Origin: Microbacterium testaceum StLB037
Lineage (GTDB): Bacteria; Actinomycetota; Actinomycetes; Actinomycetales; Microbacteriaceae
Reading direction: 5' to 3'
Assembly: GCF_000202635.1 (NCBI RefSeq)
Contig: NC_015125.1
Span: 1,364,001 to 1,428,000, forward strand
Length of the DNA: 64,000 nucleotides
The translations under genes and the position numbers were made by a program. Under the pieces are notes generated by a model, which saw only the letters and a list, made by a program, of their open reading frames with translations, made no database searches and was not told the DNA's origin. Below are positions 57,598 through 64,000 of the stretch, piece by piece; the first letter of the stretch is position 1; each line of letters starts with the position of its first letter.

Positions 57598-58782
57598 ATG
57601 AGAGTCATCGTCATCGGCGCGGGCGTCGGCGGGACCTCCGCGGCCCTCGCCCTGCAGAAGCTCGGCCACGAGGTCGTCGTCTACGACCGCATGCGCGAGA
57701 ACCGGCCGGTCGGCGCCGCCCTGTCGCTGTGGTCGAACGGCGTCAAGGTGCTCAACTGGCTCGGCCTCGGCGCGGAGGTCGCCGCCCTCGGCGGCCGCAT
57801 GGACGACATGGCCTACTACGACGGCCACACCGGTGACGAGCTCTGCCGCTTCAGCCTCGCCCCCGTCACCGAGCAGACCGGCCAGCGCCCCTACCCGGTC
57901 GCCCGGGCCGACCTCCAGCAGCTGATGATGGATGCCGTCGGCTCCGCCCACATCCACCTCGGCAAGCAGCTGGCCGGCGTGTCCGAGGCCGACGGCGTCG
58001 TCACCGCGACCTTCGCCGACGGCTCCACCGACACCGCCGATCTGCTGATCGGCGCCGACGGGGCCCGCTCGCTCGTGCGCGACTACGTGACCGAGCCCAG
58101 CGGCATCCGTCCCGAGAGGTCGTACTCGGGGTACGTCAACTACAACGGCCTCGTCGCGGCGGACGAGCGGATCGGCCCGCTCGATCAGTGGACCACCTAC
58201 GTCGGCGACGGCAAGCGGTGCGCGGTCATGCCCGTCGCGGGCGACCGGTTCTACTTCTTCGTCGACGTACCCGGCCCCTCCGGCGTGATCGAGGACCGCA
58301 TGGCCGCCCTCGAGGCCGCCTTCGGATCGTGGGGTGCGCCCGGGGTGCGGGCGCTGCTGGACGCCATCGACCCGGACGAGTCGCTCAACCGCGTCGAGAT
58401 CTGGGACATCGACCCCTTCGACACGTGGGTGCGCGGGCGCGTGGCGATCCTCGGCGACGCCGCGCACAACACCGCCCCCGACATCGGCCAGGGCGCGTGC
58501 TCGGCGCTCGAGGACAGCTTCGCGCTCGGCATCGTCTTCGCGACCTCGACCCTCGGCGTCGAGGACTCGCTGAAGCGCTACGAGCGGATCCGCACCGAAC
58601 GGGCCGGCGACCTCGTGCTGCGCGCCCGCAAACGCGCGCACGAGACGCACGCCTTCGACGTCGCCGCGACGCAGGCCTGGTACGACGGCCTGCGCCGGGA
58701 AGACGGCACGGGTGTCATCCGCGGCATCGTCGGCAACATCGAGGGCAGCCCCGTGGAGTTGGGCGCGAGCGTGATGCGCTGA
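57598..58782 (+). CDS. hpxO: FAD-dependent urate hydroxylase
   Basis: A 394-aa flavoprotein monooxygenase that makes 5-hydroxyisourate from urate with NAD(P)H and O2, replacing uricase. MRVIVIGAGVGGTSAALALQ is the FAD-binding Rossmann motif, LLIGADGARSLVRDYV the DG motif, and GRVAILGDAAHNTAPDIGQG the second FAD motif. WTTYVGDGKRCAVMPVAGDR and RFYFFVDVP closely resemble Klebsiella HpxO as I recall it. The position directly after uraD and uraH fixes the role. GAGGAGCGTC precedes the ATG. No cofactor-free uricase gene is seen in the window. Confidence 0.92.
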   Translation: MRVIVIGAGVGGTSAALALQKLGHEVVVYDRMRENRPVGAALSLWSNGVKVLNWLGLGAEVAALGGRMDDMAYYDGHTGDELCRFSLAPVTEQTGQRPYPVARADLQQLMMDAVGSAHIHLGKQLAGVSEADGVVTATFADGSTDTADLLIGADGARSLVRDYVTEPSGIRPERSYSGYVNYNGLVAADERIGPLDQWTTYVGDGKRCAVMPVAGDRFYFFVDVPGPSGVIEDRMAALEAAFGSWGAPGVRALLDAIDPDESLNRVEIWDIDPFDTWVRGRVAILGDAAHNTAPDIGQGACSALEDSFALGIVFATSTLGVEDSLKRYERIRTERAGDLVLRARKRAHETHAFDVAATQAWYDGLRREDGTGVIRGIVGNIEGSPVELGASVMR

Positions 58783-58801
58783 GGCCGCTCCGGCCCCGAC
58801 G

Positions 58802-60427
58802 TCAGCGCTGCACGACCACCGACCGGTCCACCTCCACGTCCCCGCCCACCACCGTCAGCAGCACCTCGGCGGTCGCGAACGCGTCCGGATCCGCCGACAG
58901 CGGGTTGGCGGAGAACGCCGTGAGGTAGGCCGGCATCCCCTCTCCGATCGTGCCGCCGGACTCGCCGACCGAGCGCCACCATCCGCGCGTGTGCGCGTCG
59001 AGGGCGACCGGGGCGTCGAGGGCCTGATCGGGGAGGACGGGCGTGACGTCCGCGCGTCCCGCGGGGCGACGGAGCATCGCCGCGGCGAGCGTGGCCCGCG
59101 CGTCGTACGGGGCCACCGGCCAATCCGACCCGAGAGCCACGACCACACCCTTCTCGTGCAGGTCGCGCGTGCGCCACGCACGGTCGGCGCGCTCGTCGCC
59201 GAGGCGGCGGGACCAGTTGTCGGTGTGGTCGGCGCGCGTGAAGTGCGTGCAGTGCGTGGGTTGCATGCTGACCGAGACGCCCGCGCGGACGATGAGCTCG
59301 AGGACGTCGTCGGGCAGCGTCTCGATGTGCTCCATGCGGTGCGGAACCCCCGTCCGCTCGAGCCCGTTCAATGTCGCGGCGACGAACTCGATGCCGCGAT
59401 CACCGATGGCATGGGTCGTCGTCGGGATGCCGCGAGCATGGAAGTACTCGACGGCGGCGACGTACTCCGGCGGGCTCAGCCACAGGGATGCCGTCGACTC
59501 GCCGAGCGTGTCGGGCTCGCGCAGCCACGCGGTGCCGTTGTCGATGGTGCCGTCGATCATGAGCTTGATGCCGCGCACTTCCCACCGGCGGCCGTGGCGG
59601 CCCTGGATATCCGCGAGCCGCGCCCAGTCGCTCTCGGCGGAGCCGGGGACGGCCATCGGGGAGACGCGGAGGCGGATCGGCAGTTCTCCCTCCGCTTCGA
59701 TCGCGTCGAAGAGGTCGAAGGCGTCGGGGTCGGAGGAGTCGAGCATCTGCCCGATCGTGACCCCGGTCTCGGCCATTCCGCGGAAGATCGCGACGAGCGC
59801 CTCCCGCCTCTCGTCGAAGGTGAGGCTCGGCACGATGCGCGTCACCCGTCCCGTGGCGCTGTGCTCGAGCAGGTAACCCGTCGGCGTCCCGTCCGCGTCG
59901 ACCGCGATCGACGATGAGTCGTCGAACGTCTCCGCGCCCGTGATCCCGGCGCGCTCGAGAGCCGCCGCCGAGGCGATCGCGGAGTGGGCGTCGAAGAGCT
60001 GCACGAACGCGAGACGGTCCGGCGGCAGCAGGTCGAAGAGCCGCGCGGACGGCGCCACGGCGCCGAAGACGTTGGGGTTCAGCCCCCAACCGAAGACCCA
60101 CTCCCCCGCGTCCCTCGCTTCCGCGGCGAGCGCTCGCTGTGCCTCGTCGAGCGTCTCCGCCGTGCTGAGGTCGACCCCGCGGGTCATGCCGATCCCCGCC
60201 ACCGGGTGGATGTGCGCATCGACGATGCCGGCGGTGAGCGTCGCGTCGCCCAGGTCGATGACGCGCTGAGCGCGCGCTCTCCACGAGTCAGCGGCATCCC
60301 GGGTCCCCACACCCACGATCTGGCCGTCGTGGACCGCCACGAATCCGGCTTCCGCGGGAGCGCCGGCCAGAGCCGACGGTGTCAAGACCGCTCCCGCGAG
60401 CACCAGCAGATCGATGTTCTCCGGCAC
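58802..60427 (-). CDS. YtcJ-like metal-dependent amidohydrolase
   Basis: A 541-aa cytoplasmic amidohydrolase (amidohydro_3). AGIVDAHIHPVAGIGMTRGV near residues 66-85 gives the HxH metal motif; VRGIKLMIDGTIDNGTAWLR contains the metal-bridging Lys region; PTTTHAIGDRGIEF, HRMEHIETLPDD and VALGSDWPVAPYDARATL supply His and Asp ligands. Family substrates are varied and mostly unknown; exoenzyme regulatory protein and imide hydrolases are relatives. The GTG at 60427 follows AAGGAGG. It lies 50 nt after the APC permease gene, probably one operon, so it may act on what that permease imports. Confidence 0.85.
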   Translation of the reverse strand: MPENIDLLVLAGAVLTPSALAGAPAEAGFVAVHDGQIVGVGTRDAADSWRARAQRVIDLGDATLTAGIVDAHIHPVAGIGMTRGVDLSTAETLDEAQRALAAEARDAGEWVFGWGLNPNVFGAVAPSARLFDLLPPDRLAFVQLFDAHSAIASAAALERAGITGAETFDDSSSIAVDADGTPTGYLLEHSATGRVTRIVPSLTFDERREALVAIFRGMAETGVTIGQMLDSSDPDAFDLFDAIEAEGELPIRLRVSPMAVPGSAESDWARLADIQGRHGRRWEVRGIKLMIDGTIDNGTAWLREPDTLGESTASLWLSPPEYVAAVEYFHARGIPTTTHAIGDRGIEFVAATLNGLERTGVPHRMEHIETLPDDVLELIVRAGVSVSMQPTHCTHFTRADHTDNWSRRLGDERADRAWRTRDLHEKGVVVALGSDWPVAPYDARATLAAAMLRRPAGRADVTPVLPDQALDAPVALDAHTRGWWRSVGESGGTIGEGMPAYLTAFSANPLSADPDAFATAEVLLTVVGGDVEVDRSVVVQR

Positions 60428-60477
60428 GGATGCCCTCCTTCTTCCTGAGCGACGGGTGTCGCCCCCAGCGGATGCCG

Positions 60478-61893
60478 TCACTTCTGCCCCAGGAAGGACT
60501 CGCGCGGCAGTTGGTCGATCGCCTCGGTGGTGGGTTCGACCTCCGAGAAGTCGAGCTTTGGGACGGGCCGACGGAACATGCGCGTCTTGACCGCGAGGAT
60601 CACGACGCCCACGAGAGCCCACGCGCCGCCGATGATCCACGTCACCCCCTCGAGCGAGCTCAACAACCACAGCGTGAGAACGAAGCCGATCGCCGGCACG
60701 ATGCCGTACCGCACGAGGCGTCCCGCGGTGAGCGCCGTCCGCTCCCGACGCGGCGGGAAGAGATACGTGCGGATGACCGAGAGGTTGACCATGGCGAAGG
60801 CGAGCAGAGCGCCGAAGCTGATCATGAACGCCGCCTGCGACAGCGTCACGAACAGGCCCGCGAGGGCGACGACCGACACGAGTGCGGTCGCGACCACCGG
60901 GGTGCCGTACTTCTTCGACAGACCGCCGAGCGGACGCGGCAGGATGCCGTCACGCCCCATCGAGAACAGGATGCGGGACACCGCCGCCTGGCCCGCGAGT
61001 CCGGCCCCGAGGCACCCGATGACGGTGATGAAGACGAAGGCACCGCCGAGGATCGGGCCCCCGACATGGTCGAAGAGCACCGCGCCCGCGGCATCCAGGA
61101 GCGCTTGCGGCGCGGCACTCCAGTCGGGGAGGTGGTAGGCGAGGGCGCCCACCCACGCGACCGCGATGAACAGCAGTCCGCCGACGACGGTCGTGACCAT
61201 GATCGCGATGGGGATGTCGCGGCGCGGGCGCTTGGCCTCCTCGGAGAGGGTCGAGACCGCATCGAACCCGAGGAACGAGAGCGAGAGCACCGCGGCACCG
61301 GTGAGGACCGGGTTGAACTGCGCGCTGCCCGGGAGGAACGGCTCGAAGACTCCGGGGGCGTTCGGGTCGCCGATCGCGGTCTTGATCGCGAAGAAGGCGA
61401 AGACGACGACCGCCGCGAACGAGATCAGGACGACCGCGGTGTTGACCTTGCTCACCAGTGAGATGCCGAGGACGTTCAGGATGAGCGCGACGATGATCGC
61501 GCCGAGGGTGAACACCCACACGGGCACGGCGGGGAACTGGGTGTTGGCGTAGAGCCCGAGGATCAGGAAGTTGATCATCGGGATGAACAGGTAGTCGAGC
61601 AGCAGGATCCACCCGGTGAGGAACCCGACGCCTCCACCGAACGACTGCTGCGCGTAGGTGTAGGCCGAACCGGCGACCGGGTACCGGCGGACCATCGCGG
61701 AGTAGCTCGACGCGGTGAACAGCATGACGACCAGCGCCACGACGTAGGACGCGACGAGGTGCCCCTCGGTCAGCTGGTTCACGATGCCGTAGGTCGTGAA
61801 GACCGTGCCGATGGCCATGTACGAGATGCCGAAGAGGGTGAGTCCGGTGACGCCCATCGAGCGGGGAAGAGTGGTGCGGGAACGCTGAGACAT
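60478..61893 (-). CDS. APC family permease
   Basis: A 471-aa membrane transporter with about twelve helices. GVTGLTLFGISYMAIGTVFT near the N-terminus and RRYPVAGSAYTYAQQSFGGG are the APC-family segments; SFLGFDAVSTLSEEAKRPRR is the conserved loop after helix 5-6. The C-terminal cytoplasmic tail is short. AAGGAG precedes the ATG at 61893, and a TTGTAC-N17-TATGTT promoter lies about 50 nt upstream, overlapped by a palindrome read by the divergent TetR gene. It imports an amino acid or amine, probably the source of the downstream amidohydrolase's substrate. Confidence 0.88.
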   Translation of the reverse strand: MSQRSRTTLPRSMGVTGLTLFGISYMAIGTVFTTYGIVNQLTEGHLVASYVVALVVMLFTASSYSAMVRRYPVAGSAYTYAQQSFGGGVGFLTGWILLLDYLFIPMINFLILGLYANTQFPAVPVWVFTLGAIIVALILNVLGISLVSKVNTAVVLISFAAVVVFAFFAIKTAIGDPNAPGVFEPFLPGSAQFNPVLTGAAVLSLSFLGFDAVSTLSEEAKRPRRDIPIAIMVTTVVGGLLFIAVAWVGALAYHLPDWSAAPQALLDAAGAVLFDHVGGPILGGAFVFITVIGCLGAGLAGQAAVSRILFSMGRDGILPRPLGGLSKKYGTPVVATALVSVVALAGLFVTLSQAAFMISFGALLAFAMVNLSVIRTYLFPPRRERTALTAGRLVRYGIVPAIGFVLTLWLLSSLEGVTWIIGGAWALVGVVILAVKTRMFRRPVPKLDFSEVEPTTEAIDQLPRESFLGQK

Positions 61894-61939
61894 GAGCGAA
61901 CTCCTTGGGTGAGGTGCGATCACCAGCGATCGCGCAAAA

Positions 61940-61971
61940 CGAACATAGTTCGATTTACTCCCACGTACAAT
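61940..61971 (-). promoter_or_regulatory. TetR operator over the APC permease promoter
   Basis: On the minus strand TTGTAC (61971-61966) and TATGTT (61947-61942) are -35 and -10 hexamers separated by exactly 17 nt. The palindrome CGAACATAGTTCG (61940-61952) covers the -10, and TACAAT (61966-61971) reads as a plus-strand -10 for tetR. A TetR dimer here would repress both directions. Confidence 0.7.
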
Positions 61972-62002
61972 GATTTTTCCGGCTCGACGGCGAGGAAACA
62001 GC

Positions 62003-62698
62003 GTGAGCGCAGCAACGACGGCAGCAGCCGAGGCCGACGAACGACCTCGGTCCGTGGGGCGCCCGCGAGTCGGCGTCCTCTCTCGCCGCCTCATCGGCGA
62101 GACCGCCCTGCGCCTGCTCGACGACGATCGAGACACGGGTTTTCGCATGAGCGACCTGGCTCGGGCACTGGGCGTCCGCGTGTCATCGCTGTACAACCAC
62201 GTCGAGAACAAGACGGCGGTCTTCGCGGAGATCCGCGAGATCCTGGCCGAACGGATCAACGGAGAAGCCGCGCCGGACCCCCGGTGGGACCGCGCCCTGC
62301 ACAACTGGGCGCACGCCTACCGCGCGGCGTTCGCCGCGCACCCCTCCACGGTCGCGTACCTGTCCGCCCTCCCCCTGGACCCGCATTCGACCGTCGGCAC
62401 CGCCTACGACCAACTGGCTTCCCAGCTTCAGGATGCCGGCTGGTCCACCGCGGAATCGATGAGCGTCATCGTGGCCGTGGAGTCCTTCGTGCTGGGTTCG
62501 GCACTGGACGCCTCCGCCCCCCAGGACATGCTCGATCCGGGCGACCGGACCGATGTGCCCCGCTTCGCCGGCGCGTACATCGCGCGCCGCGAGCTGGCCG
62601 CGGCCGAAGGAGTGACTCCCGCCGACCTCGCGTTCGCTCTCGGCCTCGACGCCCTGCTCGAGGGCCTCCGCCTGCGCCTGGAGCGCGCGGCCGCTTGA
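62003..62698 (+). CDS. TetR family transcriptional regulator
   Basis: A 231-aa regulator. The HTH is ETALRLLDDDRDTGFRMSDL and ARALGVRVSSLYNHVENKTA near residues 35-70, and WAHAYRAAFAAHPSTVAYLS opens the TetR_C ligand domain. A GTG at 62003 with GAGGA upstream is chosen because the TACAAT -10 box overlaps the earlier ATG at 61970. It is divergent from the APC permease and amidohydrolase genes and likely represses them. The ligand is unknown. Confidence 0.88.
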   Translation: MSAATTAAAEADERPRSVGRPRVGVLSRRLIGETALRLLDDDRDTGFRMSDLARALGVRVSSLYNHVENKTAVFAEIREILAERINGEAAPDPRWDRALHNWAHAYRAAFAAHPSTVAYLSALPLDPHSTVGTAYDQLASQLQDAGWSTAESMSVIVAVESFVLGSALDASAPQDMLDPGDRTDVPRFAGAYIARRELAAAEGVTPADLAFALGLDALLEGLRLRLERAAA

Positions 62699-62744
62699 TC
62701 CGCCCCCCCCCAAACCCGGGCCTCACGGCGCCGGCACACGGCGA

Positions 62745-62837
62745 GCAGAACTCCCGAGAAACCGGATGCCGAGCACCCGGCGACCGCAGAAACACGCGCG
62801 GCCTGAACCGCAAACGACGAGAACTCAGGAGTTCTGC
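62745..62837. repeat. Long-range inverted repeat between convergent genes
   Basis: GCAGAACTCC (62745-62754) is inverted as GGAGTTCTGC (62828-62837), with further weak matching outside. It fills the convergent gap between the tetR and apt stops and may act as a terminator or be another palindromic-element type. Confidence 0.55.
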
Positions 62838-62871
62838 ACGCTCCGCCCGGCGGGCCCGCCGGGCGTGCGCG

Positions 62872-63396
62872 TCAGACGCGGAAGACCGCGTGCACGTCGC
62901 CGCCGAGAGCCTCCCGACCGCCGAGGCCGTCGATCTCGAGCAGCGTCGCGATGCCGATGACCTCGCTCCCCACCGTCTCGAGCAGCTCGCGGCCGGCGGC
63001 GAGCGTGCCGCCCGTGGCCAGCACGTCGTCGAGCAGGAGCACGCGCGCACCGGCGGCGTTGTCGTCGTGCATCTCGATGGTCGCCGAGCCGTACTCGAGG
63101 TCGTACTCGATGGCGGCCGCGGGCCGGGGCAGCTTTCCCGCCTTGCGGATCGGCATGAGCCCGACGTTCGCGGCGATGGCGGCCGCACCCGCGAGGAGGA
63201 AGCCGCGCGCCTCGACTCCCGCGACGGCGTCGAACCGCCCCGCGAAGGGCTCGATGAGCGCCTCGACGACGGTGCGGAGCGCCGCGGCATCCGTCAGCAG
63301 GGGCGTGATGTCGCGGAAGACGATCCCCGGCTTCGGGTAGTCGGGAATGCTCGTGATCAGCGATTCGGCACGGGCGAGGTCGGAGGCGTCGGGCAC
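62872..63396 (-). CDS. apt: Adenine phosphoribosyltransferase
   Basis: A 174-aa cytoplasmic salvage enzyme joining adenine with PRPP to AMP. IPDYPKPGIVFRDITPLLTD near the N-terminus is the Apt signature; VAGVEARGFLLAGAAA is the base-site loop and RVLLLDDVLATGGTLAAGRE the 13-residue PRPP motif. The start is a GTG at 63396. Unlike many actinobacteria, no secDF or relA gene adjoins it here. It balances purine salvage against the catabolic genes elsewhere in the window, but is not linked to them by orientation or a shared site. Confidence 0.93.
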   Translation of the reverse strand: MPDASDLARAESLITSIPDYPKPGIVFRDITPLLTDAAALRTVVEALIEPFAGRFDAVAGVEARGFLLAGAAAIAANVGLMPIRKAGKLPRPAAAIEYDLEYGSATIEMHDDNAAGARVLLLDDVLATGGTLAAGRELLETVGSEVIGIATLLEIDGLGGREALGGDVHAVFRV

Positions 63397-63438
63397 CGCC
63401 CCAGCCTAATCGCGCCCGCGCCGCCGTGCCTTTCCCCG

Positions 63439-63496
63439 TTGAGTGTCCAAAACACCCGGACGAATTTCGAAAGCCTCCGGGTGTTTTGGACACTCA
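63439..63496. repeat. 58-bp palindromic element, copy 6
   Basis: Left arm TTGAGTGTCCAAAACACCCG and right arm CGGGTGTTTTGGACACTCA form a near-perfect stem around GACGAATTTCGAAAGCCTC. This is the cleanest copy. It lies in a divergent gap between apt and the alpha-glucosidase gene. Confidence 0.92.
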
Positions 63497-63500
63497 CGTG

Positions 63501-63617
63501 CGCGAGCGGGCGCGCGCGCGAGCGGGAGCGCGCGGGGGCGGGAGAGAGCGGGAGCGGGAGCGGGAGCGGGAGCGCGAGCGCGCGCGGGAGCCGGAGCGCC
63601 AGCAGGAGCGGCGGCGA
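63501..63617. repeat. GAGCGG low-complexity tract
   Basis: About 115 bases of GAGCGG/GCGCGA units follow the palindromic element directly, ending before the LacI-type operator. Nothing coding is seen. Confidence 0.75.
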
Positions 63618-63636
63618 GGGAGGCGCTTGACGGCGA

Positions 63637-63650
63637 TGTAAGCGCTTGCA
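63637..63650. promoter_or_regulatory. LacI-family operator
   Basis: TGTAAGCGCTTGCA fits the LacI/GalR consensus TGnAAnCGnTTnCA with a perfect AAGCGCTT core. It lies between a TTGACG -35-like hexamer (63627-63632) and the -10 box. Confidence 0.85.
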
Positions 63651-63651
63651 C

Positions 63652-63657
63652 TAACGT
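63652..63657 (+). promoter_or_regulatory. -10 box of the alpha-glucosidase gene
   Basis: TAACGT lies 7 nt before the ATG at 63665, again without a Shine-Dalgarno. Confidence 0.5.
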
Positions 63658-63664
63658 AGCCCGC

Positions 63665-64000
63665 ATGACTTTCACGCAGCAGGACTCGCGACCCGAACTC
63701 GCGTCCGCACCCGGCTCGGAGTGGTGGCGCACCGCCGTCATCTACCAGATCTACCCCCGCTCGTTCGCCGACGCCTCGGGCGACGGCCTGGGCGACCTGC
63801 CCGGCGTCACCACCCACCTCGACGACCTGAAGCAGCTGGGAGTGGATGCCATCTGGCTGAGCCCCTTCCAGCGTTCCCCGCAGAAGGACGCGGGGTACGA
63901 CGTCGCCGACTACCGCGACGTCGACCCGATCTTCGGCACCCTGGCCGACTTCGACGCGATGCTCGCGGGCGCGCACGAGCGTGGCATCCGGGTCATCGTC
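63665..64000 (+). CDS. Alpha-glucosidase, GH13 family (5' part only)
   Basis: The first 112 residues of a glycoside hydrolase family 13 enzyme; the gene runs off the window. WWRTAVIYQIYPRSFADASG and DGLGDLPGVTTHLDDLKQLG and VDAIWLSPFQRSPQKDAGYD are the N-terminal (beta/alpha)8 barrel segments of the oligo-1,6-glucosidase/trehalose-hydrolase subfamily. The first catalytic conserved region (DxVxNH) lies just beyond the end. The LacI-type operator upstream implies control by a sugar-responsive repressor, as in maltose/alpha-glucoside operons. Confidence 0.88.
   Translation, partial: MTFTQQDSRPELASAPGSEWWRTAVIYQIYPRSFADASGDGLGDLPGVTTHLDDLKQLGVDAIWLSPFQRSPQKDAGYDVADYRDVDPIFGTLADFDAMLAGAHERGIRVIV

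Noticed and set aside
16791-63496. CRISPR array made of the TGAGTGTCC repeats
   Set aside because: Copies are kilobases apart with no regular spacing, and no cas genes are present.

Overview
The window is high-GC actinobacterial DNA (about 70% G+C by eye). Gene content, codon use and the very frequent heptamer GGATGCC suggest a Microbacterium-like member of the Microbacteriaceae; this is an inference from sequence style, not a database match. I saw no rRNA, tRNA, transposase, phage or CRISPR array. At least twelve genes have a TANNNT hexamer ending 6-7 nt before the start codon and no Shine-Dalgarno there, so leaderless transcription looks common.

Layout. 0.1-10.1 kb: an APC permease, an NAD(P)HX dehydratase, a histidine phosphatase, a NarL-type two-component system, a CPA1-type antiporter, a large MprF-like protein and a LysE exporter. 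10.1-16.8 kb: small enzymes, an L,D-transpeptidase lipoprotein, a secreted protein, and a Phd-like antitoxin followed by a probable toxin gene interrupted by an amber codon. 16.8-29.7 kb: two divergent operons that look like one catabolic system. Leftward: FAD oxidase, oligopeptide-type ABC importer (binding protein, two permeases, fused ATPase) and PLP aminotransferase. Rightward: two luciferase-like flavin monooxygenases and an FAD/NAD(P) protein. 30.0-31.0 kb: a MarR/SRPBCC operon with a perfect 16-bp palindrome over its promoter.

31.2-58.8 kb holds a nearly complete purine-to-glycine pathway. Xanthine dehydrogenase (separate FAD subunit plus a fused FeS-molybdopterin subunit) makes urate. 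HpxO-type urate hydroxylase, HIU hydrolase and OHCU decarboxylase (uraD-uraH-hpxO) make allantoin. A 10-kb leftward cluster supplies an NCS1 permease, allantoin/hydantoin racemase, allantoinase, an acetamidase/formamidase, an AtzH-amidase fusion, PucG aminotransferase and allantoate amidohydrolase. A divergent XRE-cupin regulator sits beside two matching TGTGAA-N8-TTCACA inverted repeats. The AtzH-amidase fusion resembles HpxZ plus HpxY and may process the oxalurate made by PucG. Inserted in this region are an AbiEi/AbiEii toxin-antitoxin pair of lower G+C and two secreted multidomain proteins.

58.8-64 kb: a YtcJ-like amidohydrolase with an APC permease, a divergent TetR regulator, adenine phosphoribosyltransferase, and the start of a GH13 alpha-glucosidase behind a LacI-type operator.

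The most unusual non-coding signal is a family of six ~58-bp palindromic elements spread over 47 kb, several beside G-rich low-complexity DNA. There are also a second tandem palindrome family, three REP-like hairpins read through in frame at the 5' end of the acetamidase gene, and the dense GGATGCC/GGCATCC heptamer.
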